This document shows positions 1 to 7,764 of a DNA stretch of 64,000 nt, piece by piece. Location of the stretch: contig JAESIW010000210.1 in NCBI GenBank assembly GCA_016802295.1, positions 434,001 to 498,000 of the forward strand, written 5' to 3'. The stretch comes from Brachionus rotundiformis. Taxonomy: Eukaryota > Rotifera > Eurotatoria > Ploima > Brachionidae. The position numbers and the translations under genes were made by a program. How positions within the stretch are numbered: position 1 is the stretch's first letter; every line of letters starts with the position of its first letter. The notes under the pieces are model-generated. The model worked only from the letters and a program-made list of their open reading frames with translations. It was not told the DNA's origin and did no database searches.

Positions 1-2
1 AT

Positions 3-974
3 AATAACTACGCACCATACTTAGCGGTGGCAATACAATCTATAATAGAAAACGCCAGTGGCAATAATAATTACGATATTTTTGTACTAGATGAAGACTT
101 TAGCCAAAATACTAAAAATAAAATTTTGTTACAAATTAAAAACAAACCCAATGTAAATATTACGTTTGTTAATATTAATTTATATGTACCAGATATAGAC
201 GAAACAATGTTTTATATTTCAGATCATGTAACAATATCTACTTATTATCGTTTTTTTATTCCACGTATTTTTAATAATTTTAGCAAAGTGCTTTATTTAG
301 ATGCCGATTTAGTTGTAGTGCAAGATGTTGCAGAGCTTTACAATACCAACTTACAAAATAAAATGCTAGCAACTGTTGCAGATACAGGTTTTAAAACAAG
401 AAGCTATAGTAAAAAAACACATAAAAAGAAAAAAAATCTTTCTAATAATAATTTAAACACTAATTTATATTTTAACGCTGGGGTTTTACTAATAAACATA
501 GAAAAAGCTAACAACAATAATTTTGAAAAAGCTTGTATAAATAAACTAAAAGAGCTAAAAACACCTAAGTTTCACGATCAAGATGTTTTAAATAATTTAT
601 ATCAATTAGATACATTGTTTTTAAACGAAAAATGGAATTTATTGTGGCACCTACCTTTGTATAAAAAAAATCTTTCTATAATGTTAGAATTTACTCATTA
701 TAATAATTATATTACTGCATATAATAATCCTTGTATTGTGCATTATTCTAGCCCCACCAAACCTTGGTTAGAATCTAATCTACCTTTAGCTAATTACTTT
801 TGGTTATATGCTAAAAACACAAGTTTTTATCAAGAATTATTAATAAACGTGGTTAATTACAATATTAATAAAAATAAAAAACTATTTGGCTTAATAAAAA
901 CATATAATACTAAAATATTTAAATTATTTGGCATTACTATTTATAAACGTATTAAAAAAACTTCTATAAAATAA
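3..974 (+). CDS. Glycosyltransferase family 8 protein, 5' end outside the window
   Basis: Likely transfers a hexose from a nucleotide sugar, probably onto lipopolysaccharide or another surface glycan at the cytoplasmic membrane (LgtC/RfaJ-like; the acceptor is unknown). The first full codons (positions 3-26) read NNYAPYLA in frame with no stop, which matches the start of GT8 domains, so the GTG at 27 is internal and the true start lies upstream. Counting from that GTG: YYRFFIPRIF near 73-82, the metal-binding DAD motif at 92-94 (LYLDADLVVVQD), FNAGVLLINIEK at 149-160, FHDQDVLN at 182-189, and the closing HYSSPTKPW at 239-247. A lysine/asparagine-rich insert sits at about 125-145. The last 50 residues are basic and may touch the membrane. 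Family assignment is firm; substrate is not. Confidence 0.88.
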   Translation, partial: NNYAPYLAVAIQSIIENASGNNNYDIFVLDEDFSQNTKNKILLQIKNKPNVNITFVNINLYVPDIDETMFYISDHVTISTYYRFFIPRIFNNFSKVLYLDADLVVVQDVAELYNTNLQNKMLATVADTGFKTRSYSKKTHKKKKNLSNNNLNTNLYFNAGVLLINIEKANNNNFEKACINKLKELKTPKFHDQDVLNNLYQLDTLFLNEKWNLLWHLPLYKKNLSIMLEFTHYNNYITAYNNPCIVHYSSPTKPWLESNLPLANYFWLYAKNTSFYQELLINVVNYNINKNKKLFGLIKTYNTKIFKLFGITIYKRIKKTSIK

Positions 975-987
975 ATATAAGAAAAAA

Positions 988-1317
988 ATGAAACCACTAC
1001 TTACAATAATGTTTATAACCGTTACAGTTTATACCATAGCCGTTGGTAATTTACATGGTTATAATTTATTTAGCATTTTTTTTAGCAATATAATGCAACT
1101 ATCTTGGAACGGACAATTTAATTTAGACTTTACCATGTACCTACTGCTTGGGGCCTTATTTGTAGCTTGGCGTAATAAATTTAGCCCAGTTGCTTTAATG
1201 CTTAGCTTAGTTGCTTTTGTTGGTGGTATTATGTTTTTAGCCCCGTATTTATTAGTGTTGTACTATAAACACAACGGCAATACCAAAAAAGTATTGTTAG
1301 GCGAGCACGCCAACTAA
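988..1317 (+). CDS. Small three-helix membrane protein, unknown function
   Basis: A 109-residue protein with three hydrophobic stretches (about 3-20, 47-60 and 65-92) and a short polar C-terminus. The ATG lies 13 bases after the glycosyltransferase stop, with an AAGAAA-rich leader, so the two genes may be cotranscribed. The pattern HGYNLFSIFFSNI, then an aspartate in the second helix and a Trp-Arg turn, recalls DUF2834-type small membrane proteins, but the match is from memory and weak. No catalytic motif is visible. I cannot give it a function. Confidence 0.6.
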   Translation: MKPLLTIMFITVTVYTIAVGNLHGYNLFSIFFSNIMQLSWNGQFNLDFTMYLLLGALFVAWRNKFSPVALMLSLVAFVGGIMFLAPYLLVLYYKHNGNTKKVLLGEHAN

Positions 1318-1343
1318 AATTAGCAACTATTTAATGCTAACCG

Positions 1344-2240
1344 TTAAAACATAAGGCTAAGCCCTACGTTTAAACCAATAGAATTAGCGTAAAATCTGTA
1401 GCCTTTTGCCATAACTTGGTTAATACCATAATAACCAATTTGCCCTTGCAAAGCCAAATGCTTAAATATATTATACTGCAAACCTAAACCTAAGCTATAA
1501 GCAAGCGAATTTGCATTATAATTAGTGTTACTGCTAACATTGTTTGTAGTTGTTGCTTCTCCAAAGCTTTCTATAAACTGCGGAATTATACCGCCAGGGG
1601 CAGTAACAATAGTGGTAACAGAGCCATTTTTATAAATACAATCAAACTTATAAGTATTAATATTATAATCGTAGTCTCCTTGGTATACTCCGCCTTTGCC
1701 GTAATCTTCTTGATATTTAGGACAATAGGCATCTGCTACTAGTTGTGTTTTTTCTTTAAATGTAAGTGGTGGCTTATTAGGGTTAGGCGTTGCGGTGTCT
1801 GTAATTTTTGTGTTCCATTTAATAGATGCATAACTATAACCAACTTGTGCAAAACTAAATATATTAATTTTGCTAAAGTTATAAAAACTGTAATTAATAT
1901 TAGCCATAATACTTTTACTACTATTAAGTTTTATATTATAACTAATGCTGTTATTAGTTTGCTGTATAGTAGTATTTGCCAGTTGCACGGCAGATGTAAA
2001 ATTTACCAAAGCCCCAACTTGCAAATTATTGCTAAGCGTACGTAAATACTGCACATAAAAAGATTGTGCGTTAGTTTGCTTACTTTTAATGTTATTAGGT
2101 AAATTGCTAAAATAACTATTAATTAAATAATTTTGCCCCATTGTAATATTGTTTTTAGGCAAATTACTAGCAAAAGTATTAATACTTATTATATTAATAC
2201 TAATAAACACAATAAATGCAAGGTAATTGCGTGTTATCAT
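1344..2240 (-). CDS. Outer-membrane beta-barrel surface protein, paralogue 1
   Basis: A 298-residue protein with an N-terminal signal peptide (hydrophobic 7-24, likely cleaved after FA at 23-24). It shows alternating hydrophobic strands and a C-terminal phenylalanine (GLNVGLSLMF), the signature recognised by the Bam machinery. Blocks shared with the next three genes are YSFYN...IFSFAQVGYSYA in the middle and LAYSLGLGLQYNIFKHLALQGQIGYYG near the end, the latter given here only as a pattern. The stretch at about 145-230 is divergent and holds the only two cysteines, Cys173 and Cys201. The architecture resembles Msp2/P44-type and opacity-type surface antigens (single-chain barrels with variable loops). 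It is probably surface exposed; ligand and pore activity are unknown. It lies last in a minus-strand array of four. Confidence 0.8.
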   Translation of the reverse strand: MITRNYLAFIVFISINIISINTFASNLPKNNITMGQNYLINSYFSNLPNNIKSKQTNAQSFYVQYLRTLSNNLQVGALVNFTSAVQLANTTIQQTNNSISYNIKLNSSKSIMANINYSFYNFSKINIFSFAQVGYSYASIKWNTKITDTATPNPNKPPLTFKEKTQLVADAYCPKYQEDYGKGGVYQGDYDYNINTYKFDCIYKNGSVTTIVTAPGGIIPQFIESFGEATTTNNVSSNTNYNANSLAYSLGLGLQYNIFKHLALQGQIGYYGINQVMAKGYRFYANSIGLNVGLSLMF

Positions 2241-2377
2241 AAGGGTGTTATCCTATTTAGGGGTTATATAATATACTATAATTATTATTGTTATAATTGC
2301 AACAATATAATTACTAACAACAATAAACGGAGTACAGTAAACTATATAAAATTTAAAGTACCCCGCATGTTATATTG

Positions 2378-3298
2378 CTATAAACTATATGTAAAACCAA
2401 TACTAGTAGTTACAGAACTTCTGGTTATAGAAAATGTTTCGGCCGTGTTTCTAACAGATTTTTTGTTAGGATTATAAGGTCTAACATCTGATATTACAAT
2501 CTTTTTATCTGCCCAAGTTTTAGAACCTACAGAGTAACCTACCATTAACTGCACACCAAAATTGTTGGTTATAGAATAGTTTGTACCTAAGCCTATATTA
2601 TATTGCATAGAATTTAGGGTTACAGTTTGTGTACTAATTGGTTTGCTAGAATCTTTAGCTGCATAAAAGCAATTAAATCCTCCGGCTGTTTTTTCGTACT
2701 CGCCTTGGTATTTAGCATAATCTAGGTCGTTCCAACTTTTAGCCCAAACATCCCAAAACGGACAAAAGAAATCTGCAGTTGCTTGCAAGCCACCAAAGTT
2801 GTTAATCTCTGCATCGGTAAAACTACCAGAACCATAAGATATAACTTCTTGCGGTGTTGGCGTTATAATTTTTTGCGTATTATACCTTATGCTAGCAAAA
2901 CCAAAAACACTTAAAATATTGTTTTTATATAAATCTACTTCTGCGTTAAAACCTGCAGTATAACTATTTTTTAGTTTAACAGATTTACTAACTACATTGT
3001 TTTCGGTTTTATAGTTAAAGTTTTTATTGTTATTAGCATAAGAAAAACTAGCGCCAAATCTTATATTAGAATCTACCGAATATAAATACCCTGCAGTAAA
3101 ACCTAGGCTGTTATTGGTTTGTTTTTTGTTGTTTGCTTTATCTGTAGAATTATATAAACCTGTTACAGAATTAGCAAATAAATTATAATCTATAGTTGTA
3201 AAAAACTTATGTTTATTAATATTTGTACTATTAGCGGCAAATATATTGGTTATTAAAATAAGCAATGGTAACAAAACTTTTATTATTAAATTTTTCAT
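2378..3298 (-). CDS. Outer-membrane beta-barrel surface protein, paralogue 2
   Basis: A 306-residue protein with signal peptide 1-21 (cleavage near IFA-AN) and a barrel-type C-terminus ending in YSL. The first strand HKFFTTIDYNLFANS and the block GFTAGYLYSVDSNIRFGASFSY match paralogue 3 closely, and VFGFASIRY marks the mid-barrel strand. The variable centre contains Cys179 and Cys210 and shares the spaced pattern AD..CP...YQG.Y...F.C.Y with paralogue 1, so these two are the closest pair. The start is an ATG preceded by a TATAGGA ribosome-binding site. The upstream region carries two TGCAACC copies (see the 3299-3600 entry). The stop is TAG. It is probably an abundant surface protein; function beyond that is unknown. 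Confidence 0.82.
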   Translation of the reverse strand: MKNLIIKVLLPLLILITNIFAANSTNINKHKFFTTIDYNLFANSVTGLYNSTDKANNKKQTNNSLGFTAGYLYSVDSNIRFGASFSYANNNKNFNYKTENNVVSKSVKLKNSYTAGFNAEVDLYKNNILSVFGFASIRYNTQKIITPTPQEVISYGSGSFTDAEINNFGGLQATADFFCPFWDVWAKSWNDLDYAKYQGEYEKTAGGFNCFYAAKDSSKPISTQTVTLNSMQYNIGLGTNYSITNNFGVQLMVGYSVGSKTWADKKIVISDVRPYNPNKKSVRNTAETFSITRSSVTTSIGFTYSL

Positions 3299-3600
3299 AA
3301 TATAAAATTCCTATAAAATTAATATAAATGGTTGCACAAACAAAGCCTAATTTTATATAAAAAAGGTTGCAAAAAACTAAAGCTTTGCGTTTATTAATTT
3401 AAGCAAAGAAAATGTAATATAATATAATATATACGATATAAAAAGTAATAAATTTGGTAATAAAGCAATTATAGAATATTTATATCATATATATATAACC
3501 TATACGTACTTTTAGCACAATATTTACAAAAAAACCCAGACTACCAACTAAAGTGTTAATCTGGGTTTATAATAATAAATAAAATACTTAAAGCAAATTA
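3299..3600. promoter_or_regulatory. Gap between barrel paralogues 2 and 3: leader of 2, terminator of 3
   Basis: This gap of about 300 bases is very AT-rich and holds no gene. On the minus strand it ends in a TATAGGA ribosome-binding site for paralogue 2. Two identical heptamers GGTTGCA (TGCAACC on the gene strand) occur at 3330-3336 and 3365-3371. A related pair sits before paralogue 3, so these may be regulator sites. The left part (3532-3568) is the terminator of paralogue 3, listed separately. Confidence 0.4.
3524..3568 (-). terminator. Rho-independent terminator after barrel paralogue 3
   Basis: Perfect 9-bp inverted repeat AAACCCAGA (3532-3540) and TCTGGGTTT (3560-3568) around a 19-base loop. 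Read on the minus strand, the stem runs into a T tract (complement of 3528-3534). It lies 33 bases after the stop of the 3601-4647 gene and should end its transcript, so paralogue 2 needs its own promoter. Confidence 0.82.
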
Positions 3601-4647
3601 TTACAATTTAAAGCTTATACCAGCATTAACACCTAACGAATTATTACTAATTTTAGCTCCTTCTACCGTAGTGTTGTAAGAACCATAGTAACCTACTTTT
3701 AACAAAGCACCTAGGTTTTGTGTAAAGCTATAATTAACCCCTAAACCTGCATGGTAAGTTGTGGTGTTTACGTTAGTGGTGGTTGTAGATATAAAAGACT
3801 CATTATTTGCATCTACCTTGTTTGGATCTGTTTCTTTTACATCTTTACTGTTTAACACTACATCAACATCCGTAACATCGTAATTTAATACTACATTTTT
3901 TTCTGCTGGTAACTCGGTATATCCACTGTAGGTATAGTTGGTTGCACCACCTGGTAGTGTTGGCGTTATACTGCTAGTTACAGAACCACTACCCATTGAT
4001 GCACAAAAAGCCGCAGCAGAGGCTCCGCCACACATACCGGCGTATCTTTTATCATAAAAGCTCATAACCGCAGTTGCAGAATCAGTACCCTCTTGTTTTG
4101 AAGCAGATACCTGTTTTACTTCTACTTTTTGTAATCTATAACCAATACCGCCAAAAGCAAATACTTGAAAATGATTTACACTGTATAAATTAACATTAGA
4201 TATTGCAGATATATTATAAGCATCTTTTAACTTAATCTCTGATAAATAGCTAGTAGTTTTATAAGTAGGATTATTATTTACTACAAAAGTTACTCTATTT
4301 TCAGATATAGATTGTAATTTTGTAACAGAAGGCAAACTAGTATTTAATAAATCGGTAACATTTGCCTTACCATCAAACAATTTACCGCCGGTTTCAAAAG
4401 ATACCGAAGCCCCTAGGCTAAATACATTGTTTAACGAATATAAATAACCAACAGTAGCACCCATTGGGTTAACCACTTTGCTATCGGTTATTTTTTTGTT
4501 TTCAGAATTTAATAGTTTGTAGCCGTTGGCAAAATAATTACCAGTGGCAAAAAAGTTATGTTTATACTGCACTATATGATGATTAGCGCTAATTACACCA
4601 GTAGATAATACTGCTAAGGTTGCTATTGTTAAAATATTTTTTTTCAT
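3601..4647 (-). CDS. Outer-membrane beta-barrel surface protein, paralogue 3
   Basis: At 348 residues this is the longest of the array. Signal peptide 1-21 ends in VISA. The barrel blocks are HNFFATGNYFANGYKLL, GATVGYLYSLNNVFSLGASVSF, VFAFGGIGYRLQ, LGVNYSFTQNLGALLKVGYYG and the terminal LGVNAGISFKL. The long divergent middle (about 175-300) is alanine-, serine- and threonine-rich and holds the only two cysteines, Cys206 and Cys215, nine residues apart. The ATG follows a TATAGG ribosome-binding site. Own leader with two TGYRACC copies and own terminator suggest a single-gene transcript. Probably a surface antigen or porin-like protein; substrate unknown. Confidence 0.83.
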   Translation of the reverse strand: MKKNILTIATLAVLSTGVISANHHIVQYKHNFFATGNYFANGYKLLNSENKKITDSKVVNPMGATVGYLYSLNNVFSLGASVSFETGGKLFDGKANVTDLLNTSLPSVTKLQSISENRVTFVVNNNPTYKTTSYLSEIKLKDAYNISAISNVNLYSVNHFQVFAFGGIGYRLQKVEVKQVSASKQEGTDSATAVMSFYDKRYAGMCGGASAAAFCASMGSGSVTSSITPTLPGGATNYTYSGYTELPAEKNVVLNYDVTDVDVVLNSKDVKETDPNKVDANNESFISTTTTNVNTTTYHAGLGVNYSFTQNLGALLKVGYYGSYNTTVEGAKISNNSLGVNAGISFKL

Positions 4648-4962
4648 AGTAAAAACCTATAAATTAATTAATAAAATGGTCACATAAATAAATAAAAATA
4701 AAGTTTAAAAATAAAAAAATTGGTTACATGTTTAAAAACTTTACTGTAACTAAATTTTAACACACTACTTTAAAAAATATGCAATAATTAATTTATGTAA
4801 AAAAAATAAATCAGTAAAAATCTAGCAAAAACCCACTACACAAACAACTGCATGTTGAAAAAAAACAAGAGCCATTAAACTTGCGTATTTTAACAATAGC
4901 AAATTTAACAGCCCTTTTGTATTTAAAACTTAAAGCTTAAAGTTTAAAACTACAAACTGTAA
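4648..4962. promoter_or_regulatory. Gap between barrel paralogues 3 and 4
   Basis: About 315 AT-rich bases without a gene. On the minus strand it provides the leader of paralogue 3, with TGTGACC (complement of 4678-4684) and TGTAACC (complement of 4722-4728), two copies of the motif also seen before paralogue 2. Near 4927-4946 there is a loose AAACTT/AAGTTT hairpin that could belong to the end of paralogue 4, but it lacks a clean T tract. Nothing else is recognisable. Confidence 0.35.
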
Positions 4963-5837
4963 TTAAAACTTATAAGTTAAGCCAACATTAACCCCTACAG
5001 AGTTTGCTTTTAAGCCTTTAACGTCGCTAGGTTCTGCACTACCATAATAGCCCACTTTAACTAAAGCACCCAAATTTTTATTAAAGCTATAATTAGCACC
5101 TAAACCTAAACTATAAGCTAATGCACTAGCATCGGTTGTTGTCTTCTCACCGCCACTTACGGTCTCCTTAGTTCCATCACCGTTCTTATCTACTATTATT
5201 AATGTGTTGCCTTTTATTGTATAACCAGCTTGTTGTGTAGTACAAGTACCGCCACTAGCGTTTACTGAGATACCAAAACATTTTGTACCATCTGGCAGTG
5301 TGTTATTATGATTAAGAACATAGTTAGTATCGGAGGCGGATATAGGCTTAACAATCTCTTCACCTGCGTTATCTACTTTGTCTTTGTCTTTTTCTAAGCC
5401 GTAAGCTTTTAAGAAATCATCTAAATCACCTGAATCAAAAGCTGAAGCTGAAGAGTCTTCAATCTCTCTTATTGAATAACCTAAGCCAGCAAATCCAAAT
5501 ATAGATAAAGCACCATTGTTATAAAAACTATACTCAGCATCTAAACTTAATCTGCTACCCGCTGTAATTTCTGATTTAAAAGTAGAGTCTTCAAACAAAA
5601 CCCCACCAGTAGAATAACCAAAGCTGGCACCTAATTTTACTTTATCGTTTAAAGAATATAAGTACCCAACAGTACCCCCTACAGGGTTTACTACTTTACC
5701 TTCTGTAACATCTACTTTAAAACCATTAATAAAAATATCTCCAGTTACAGAAATGGTATTTTTTAAATTTCTGCAAAAGTTAAACCGCTAGTTAATACGC
5801 TGGCCACTAAACCAGTATACAATACTTTTTTTAACAT
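4963..5837 (-). pseudogene. Outer-membrane beta-barrel paralogue 4, frameshifted after the signal peptide
   Basis: The ATG at 5837 opens a good 22-residue signal peptide ending in LTFA, then the frame hits TAA at 5763-5765 after 24 codons. Family sequence continues at once in another frame from about 5760 (NTISVTGDIFINGF, then VVNPVGGTVGYLYSLND) down to the stop at 4963, ending GVNVGLTYKF. The continuing frame has no ATG that could replace the start; its first usable triplet is a TTG inside the barrel. The switch point lies in a short run of A and T (5758-5772), so a one-base change explains it. Cys pair and barrel blocks are intact, so the break is recent, or is a reversible slippage switch, or is a sequencing error. 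Confidence 0.78.
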
Positions 5838-6011
5838 GTTATCAATTCCTTTTGTTTATAAAAATAATATTAAAGGCAACGCACTAAGTATAATAACAAA
5901 AAAACAGAACTATACTTACGCTTGCATTTTAATATAAATATTATAGCATAAAAAATAAAATATGCAAAAAAAACAACACTAAATTGTTAAAAAACTTGTT
6001 TTAATTTGTTT

Positions 6012-6521
6012 TTAACTACTTTTAGGGTAATTGTTGCTGGTTATATATAGCAGAGTTAAAAAAATAAAGGTTGTCATTCTGTCTGCACTGCCTAGGCCGT
6101 TCCATATTTTAGATTGCCACATAGAAAACCATTCGCCCCCAACAACCTGAAAACCAAACAACCAAACCGCTAAACCAACCATAAGCCCCACTATTGCCAC
6201 CATTTTACCACGGTTATAACAATAATTTTGCTTTATAATACCTTTTAACATTTGCCCTGCACCTATTAAGGCTAGCAAACCAAAAATACCTTCTAACGTA
6301 ATTATAAAAGCGTAGCCGATTTTGTGCCAAAATTCTGAAGTTATAGCACGATATTTTAGTTTGTTGTCTGGAAAAACCGTATCCATAGACAACACATGTT
6401 TTACAAAATAATAGTTAGAGTTGTAATCTAGTATGTTTCCTAAAAACACTAAAACGCCAAATATACCAATAAAAAATAATAAAATTATTTTACTTAATTT
6501 AATAGTTAAATCTAGTTGCAT
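6012..6521 (-). CDS. DUF2165 family small integral membrane protein
   Basis: A 169-residue protein with four hydrophobic segments (about 10-32, 72-92, 105-127 and 148-163). The family hallmarks are clear: FLGNILDYNSNYYFVKHVLSMD followed by TVFPDN and RAIT in the first periplasmic loop, and later GGEWFSMWQS.IWNG. DUF2165 proteins are widespread in proteobacteria and have no proven function. The gene stands 102 bases downstream of cutC on the same strand, with a T-rich leader, so it could be read with cutC or alone. Confidence 0.85.
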   Translation of the reverse strand: MQLDLTIKLSKIILLFFIGIFGVLVFLGNILDYNSNYYFVKHVLSMDTVFPDNKLKYRAITSEFWHKIGYAFIITLEGIFGLLALIGAGQMLKGIIKQNYCYNRGKMVAIVGLMVGLAVWLFGFQVVGGEWFSMWQSKIWNGLGSADRMTTFIFLTLLYITSNNYPKSS

Positions 6522-6623
6522 TGTATGTACTATCCTTTTTTTTTTATTTAATAATTAATTAATAATAATACATTATACACAAATTTAAAAAAAATGCAAC
6601 TTTTAGTTTAGCTTTGTTGTGCT

Positions 6624-7259
6624 TTATACAATATCTTTACCATGAAAAGCATAGGGTTTAAGCATTGTAACGGCCTTTGGTAGCGTGCTAGCAGTAATAG
6701 AGCCCGCCGCTATAAGTTTTAAATTATACATGTTACATTGTGCCAATGTTTTTTTTAAGTTATCTATACCGCTAAAAAAATCTGCTTTGCCCCCTGCAGA
6801 AAGCACGCCGGCTATACCTATTTGGGCTAGAGTTTTTATTTGTAGGTAGCTGTATGTAAGTTCATCAAAACAACGGTGTAAAATAACTGGGCATTTGCTA
6901 GTTTTTACGGCTAAGCTTAAAAAATTGTAATCTAAATTATTATTAGCGGTTAACGCCCCTGTTACAATATAATTAGGTTTTAGGCTATTAAGCAGGTAAA
7001 TATCGGTTAGCATAAGGTTTTGTTCGGTAGCAGAGTACACAAAATTACCGCTACGGGCACGCACTAAAACCGATACACTAACGTTTAGGTTATCTATACA
7101 AGCTTTAACGCTACCGTAGCTTGGGGTAACGCCTCCGTTTGCTAGGTTTTCGCACAATTCTATACTGTTAACGCCCTTTTTAGTGGCAAGCAAGGCTGTG
7201 CTAAAGTTTTCTACGGCACTTTCTATACGTATATTGTTGGGTTTAGATGCGTTTTGCAT
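6624..7259 (-). CDS. cutC: CutC family TIM-barrel protein
   Basis: 211 residues, close to the usual CutC length. Family motifs: SIELCENLANGGVTPSYGSVK near 37-57, VLVRARSGNFVYS at about 64-76, IVTGALT, VILHRCFDE and GVLSAGGKADF along a TIM barrel. CutC was named for copper homeostasis in E. coli, but the copper role is disputed and the true substrate is unknown. The gene lies 15 bases after gcrA on the same strand and is probably cotranscribed with lysS-gcrA. The C-terminus (FHGKDIV) is slightly short. Confidence 0.87.
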   Translation of the reverse strand: MQNASKPNNIRIESAVENFSTALLATKKGVNSIELCENLANGGVTPSYGSVKACIDNLNVSVSVLVRARSGNFVYSATEQNLMLTDIYLLNSLKPNYIVTGALTANNNLDYNFLSLAVKTSKCPVILHRCFDELTYSYLQIKTLAQIGIAGVLSAGGKADFFSGIDNLKKTLAQCNMYNLKLIAAGSITASTLPKAVTMLKPYAFHGKDIV

Positions 7260-7274
7260 ATTGTTACCTTGGTT

Positions 7275-7748
7275 TTATACTTCTGGGGTTGCTGTGGGCT
7301 CTTCTTCGGCTTCTTCTTCGTCTGGGTAGTCGCTTTCTTTGTAGTAGTTATTGGTATTTACTGGTTTTTTGTTAGCTAAATAAACTACGCTTAAATGATT
7401 TTTACAGTAAGATTTACCTGCTACCACGGGTTCGCCACAAAATAAAAATAGTTTTTCGCCTTCATCGGTTTCTAGTTCTTCTTCTGGCCATACGCACATG
7501 TTGTATTCTATGTTATCTAAGCTAATTTTGCCTTTTTGTTGCTGGCTAATTTTAGCGGTATTACTAACTGGCGTGGTGGTTTTGGTTTTTTCTTCGTTTA
7601 ATTTTAACCTATGAATTTTACCAATAATAGCATTTTTAGTAAAGCCTAACAACTGTGCAATTTGGCTAGCAGAATAATTTTTAGTTAAGTATAACTCTTT
7701 TAACTTGTTTATGGTTGCTGGTGTCCATTTAGATACATCTTTGGTCAT
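7275..7748 (-). CDS. gcrA: GcrA cell cycle regulator
   Basis: GcrA binds sigma-70 RNA polymerase and activates promoters carrying methylated GANTC sites, working with the methyltransferase CcrM in alphaproteobacteria. The 157-residue protein starts with the helix-turn-helix W8-TPATINKLKEL..NYSASQIAQLLG and the conserved KNAIIGKIHRL (38-48). The C-terminal part has the ligand set Cys85, Cys104, Cys115 and His118 (CVWPEE, FLFCGEP, SYCKNH). The tail is acidic (EEEAEEEP). It sits 16 bases after lysS and 15 before cutC. Its presence is the best single pointer to Alphaproteobacteria and predicts a ccrM elsewhere in the genome. Confidence 0.95.
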   Translation of the reverse strand: MTKDVSKWTPATINKLKELYLTKNYSASQIAQLLGFTKNAIIGKIHRLKLNEEKTKTTTPVSNTAKISQQQKGKISLDNIEYNMCVWPEEELETDEGEKLFLFCGEPVVAGKSYCKNHLSVVYLANKKPVNTNNYYKESDYPDEEEAEEEPTATPEV

Positions 7749-7764
7749 TTTACTTTATACCGCT

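Noticed and set aside
2287..2297. TGTTATAAT on the plus strand as a promoter
   Set aside because: It points into the 3' end of barrel gene 2 on the other strand, with no plus-strand gene to serve.
2300..2372. Hairpin CGGAGTAC/GTACCCCG after barrel 2 as a terminator
   Set aside because: One mismatch, a long loop of about 20 bases, and no T run follows on the minus strand. Possible but not strong enough to list.
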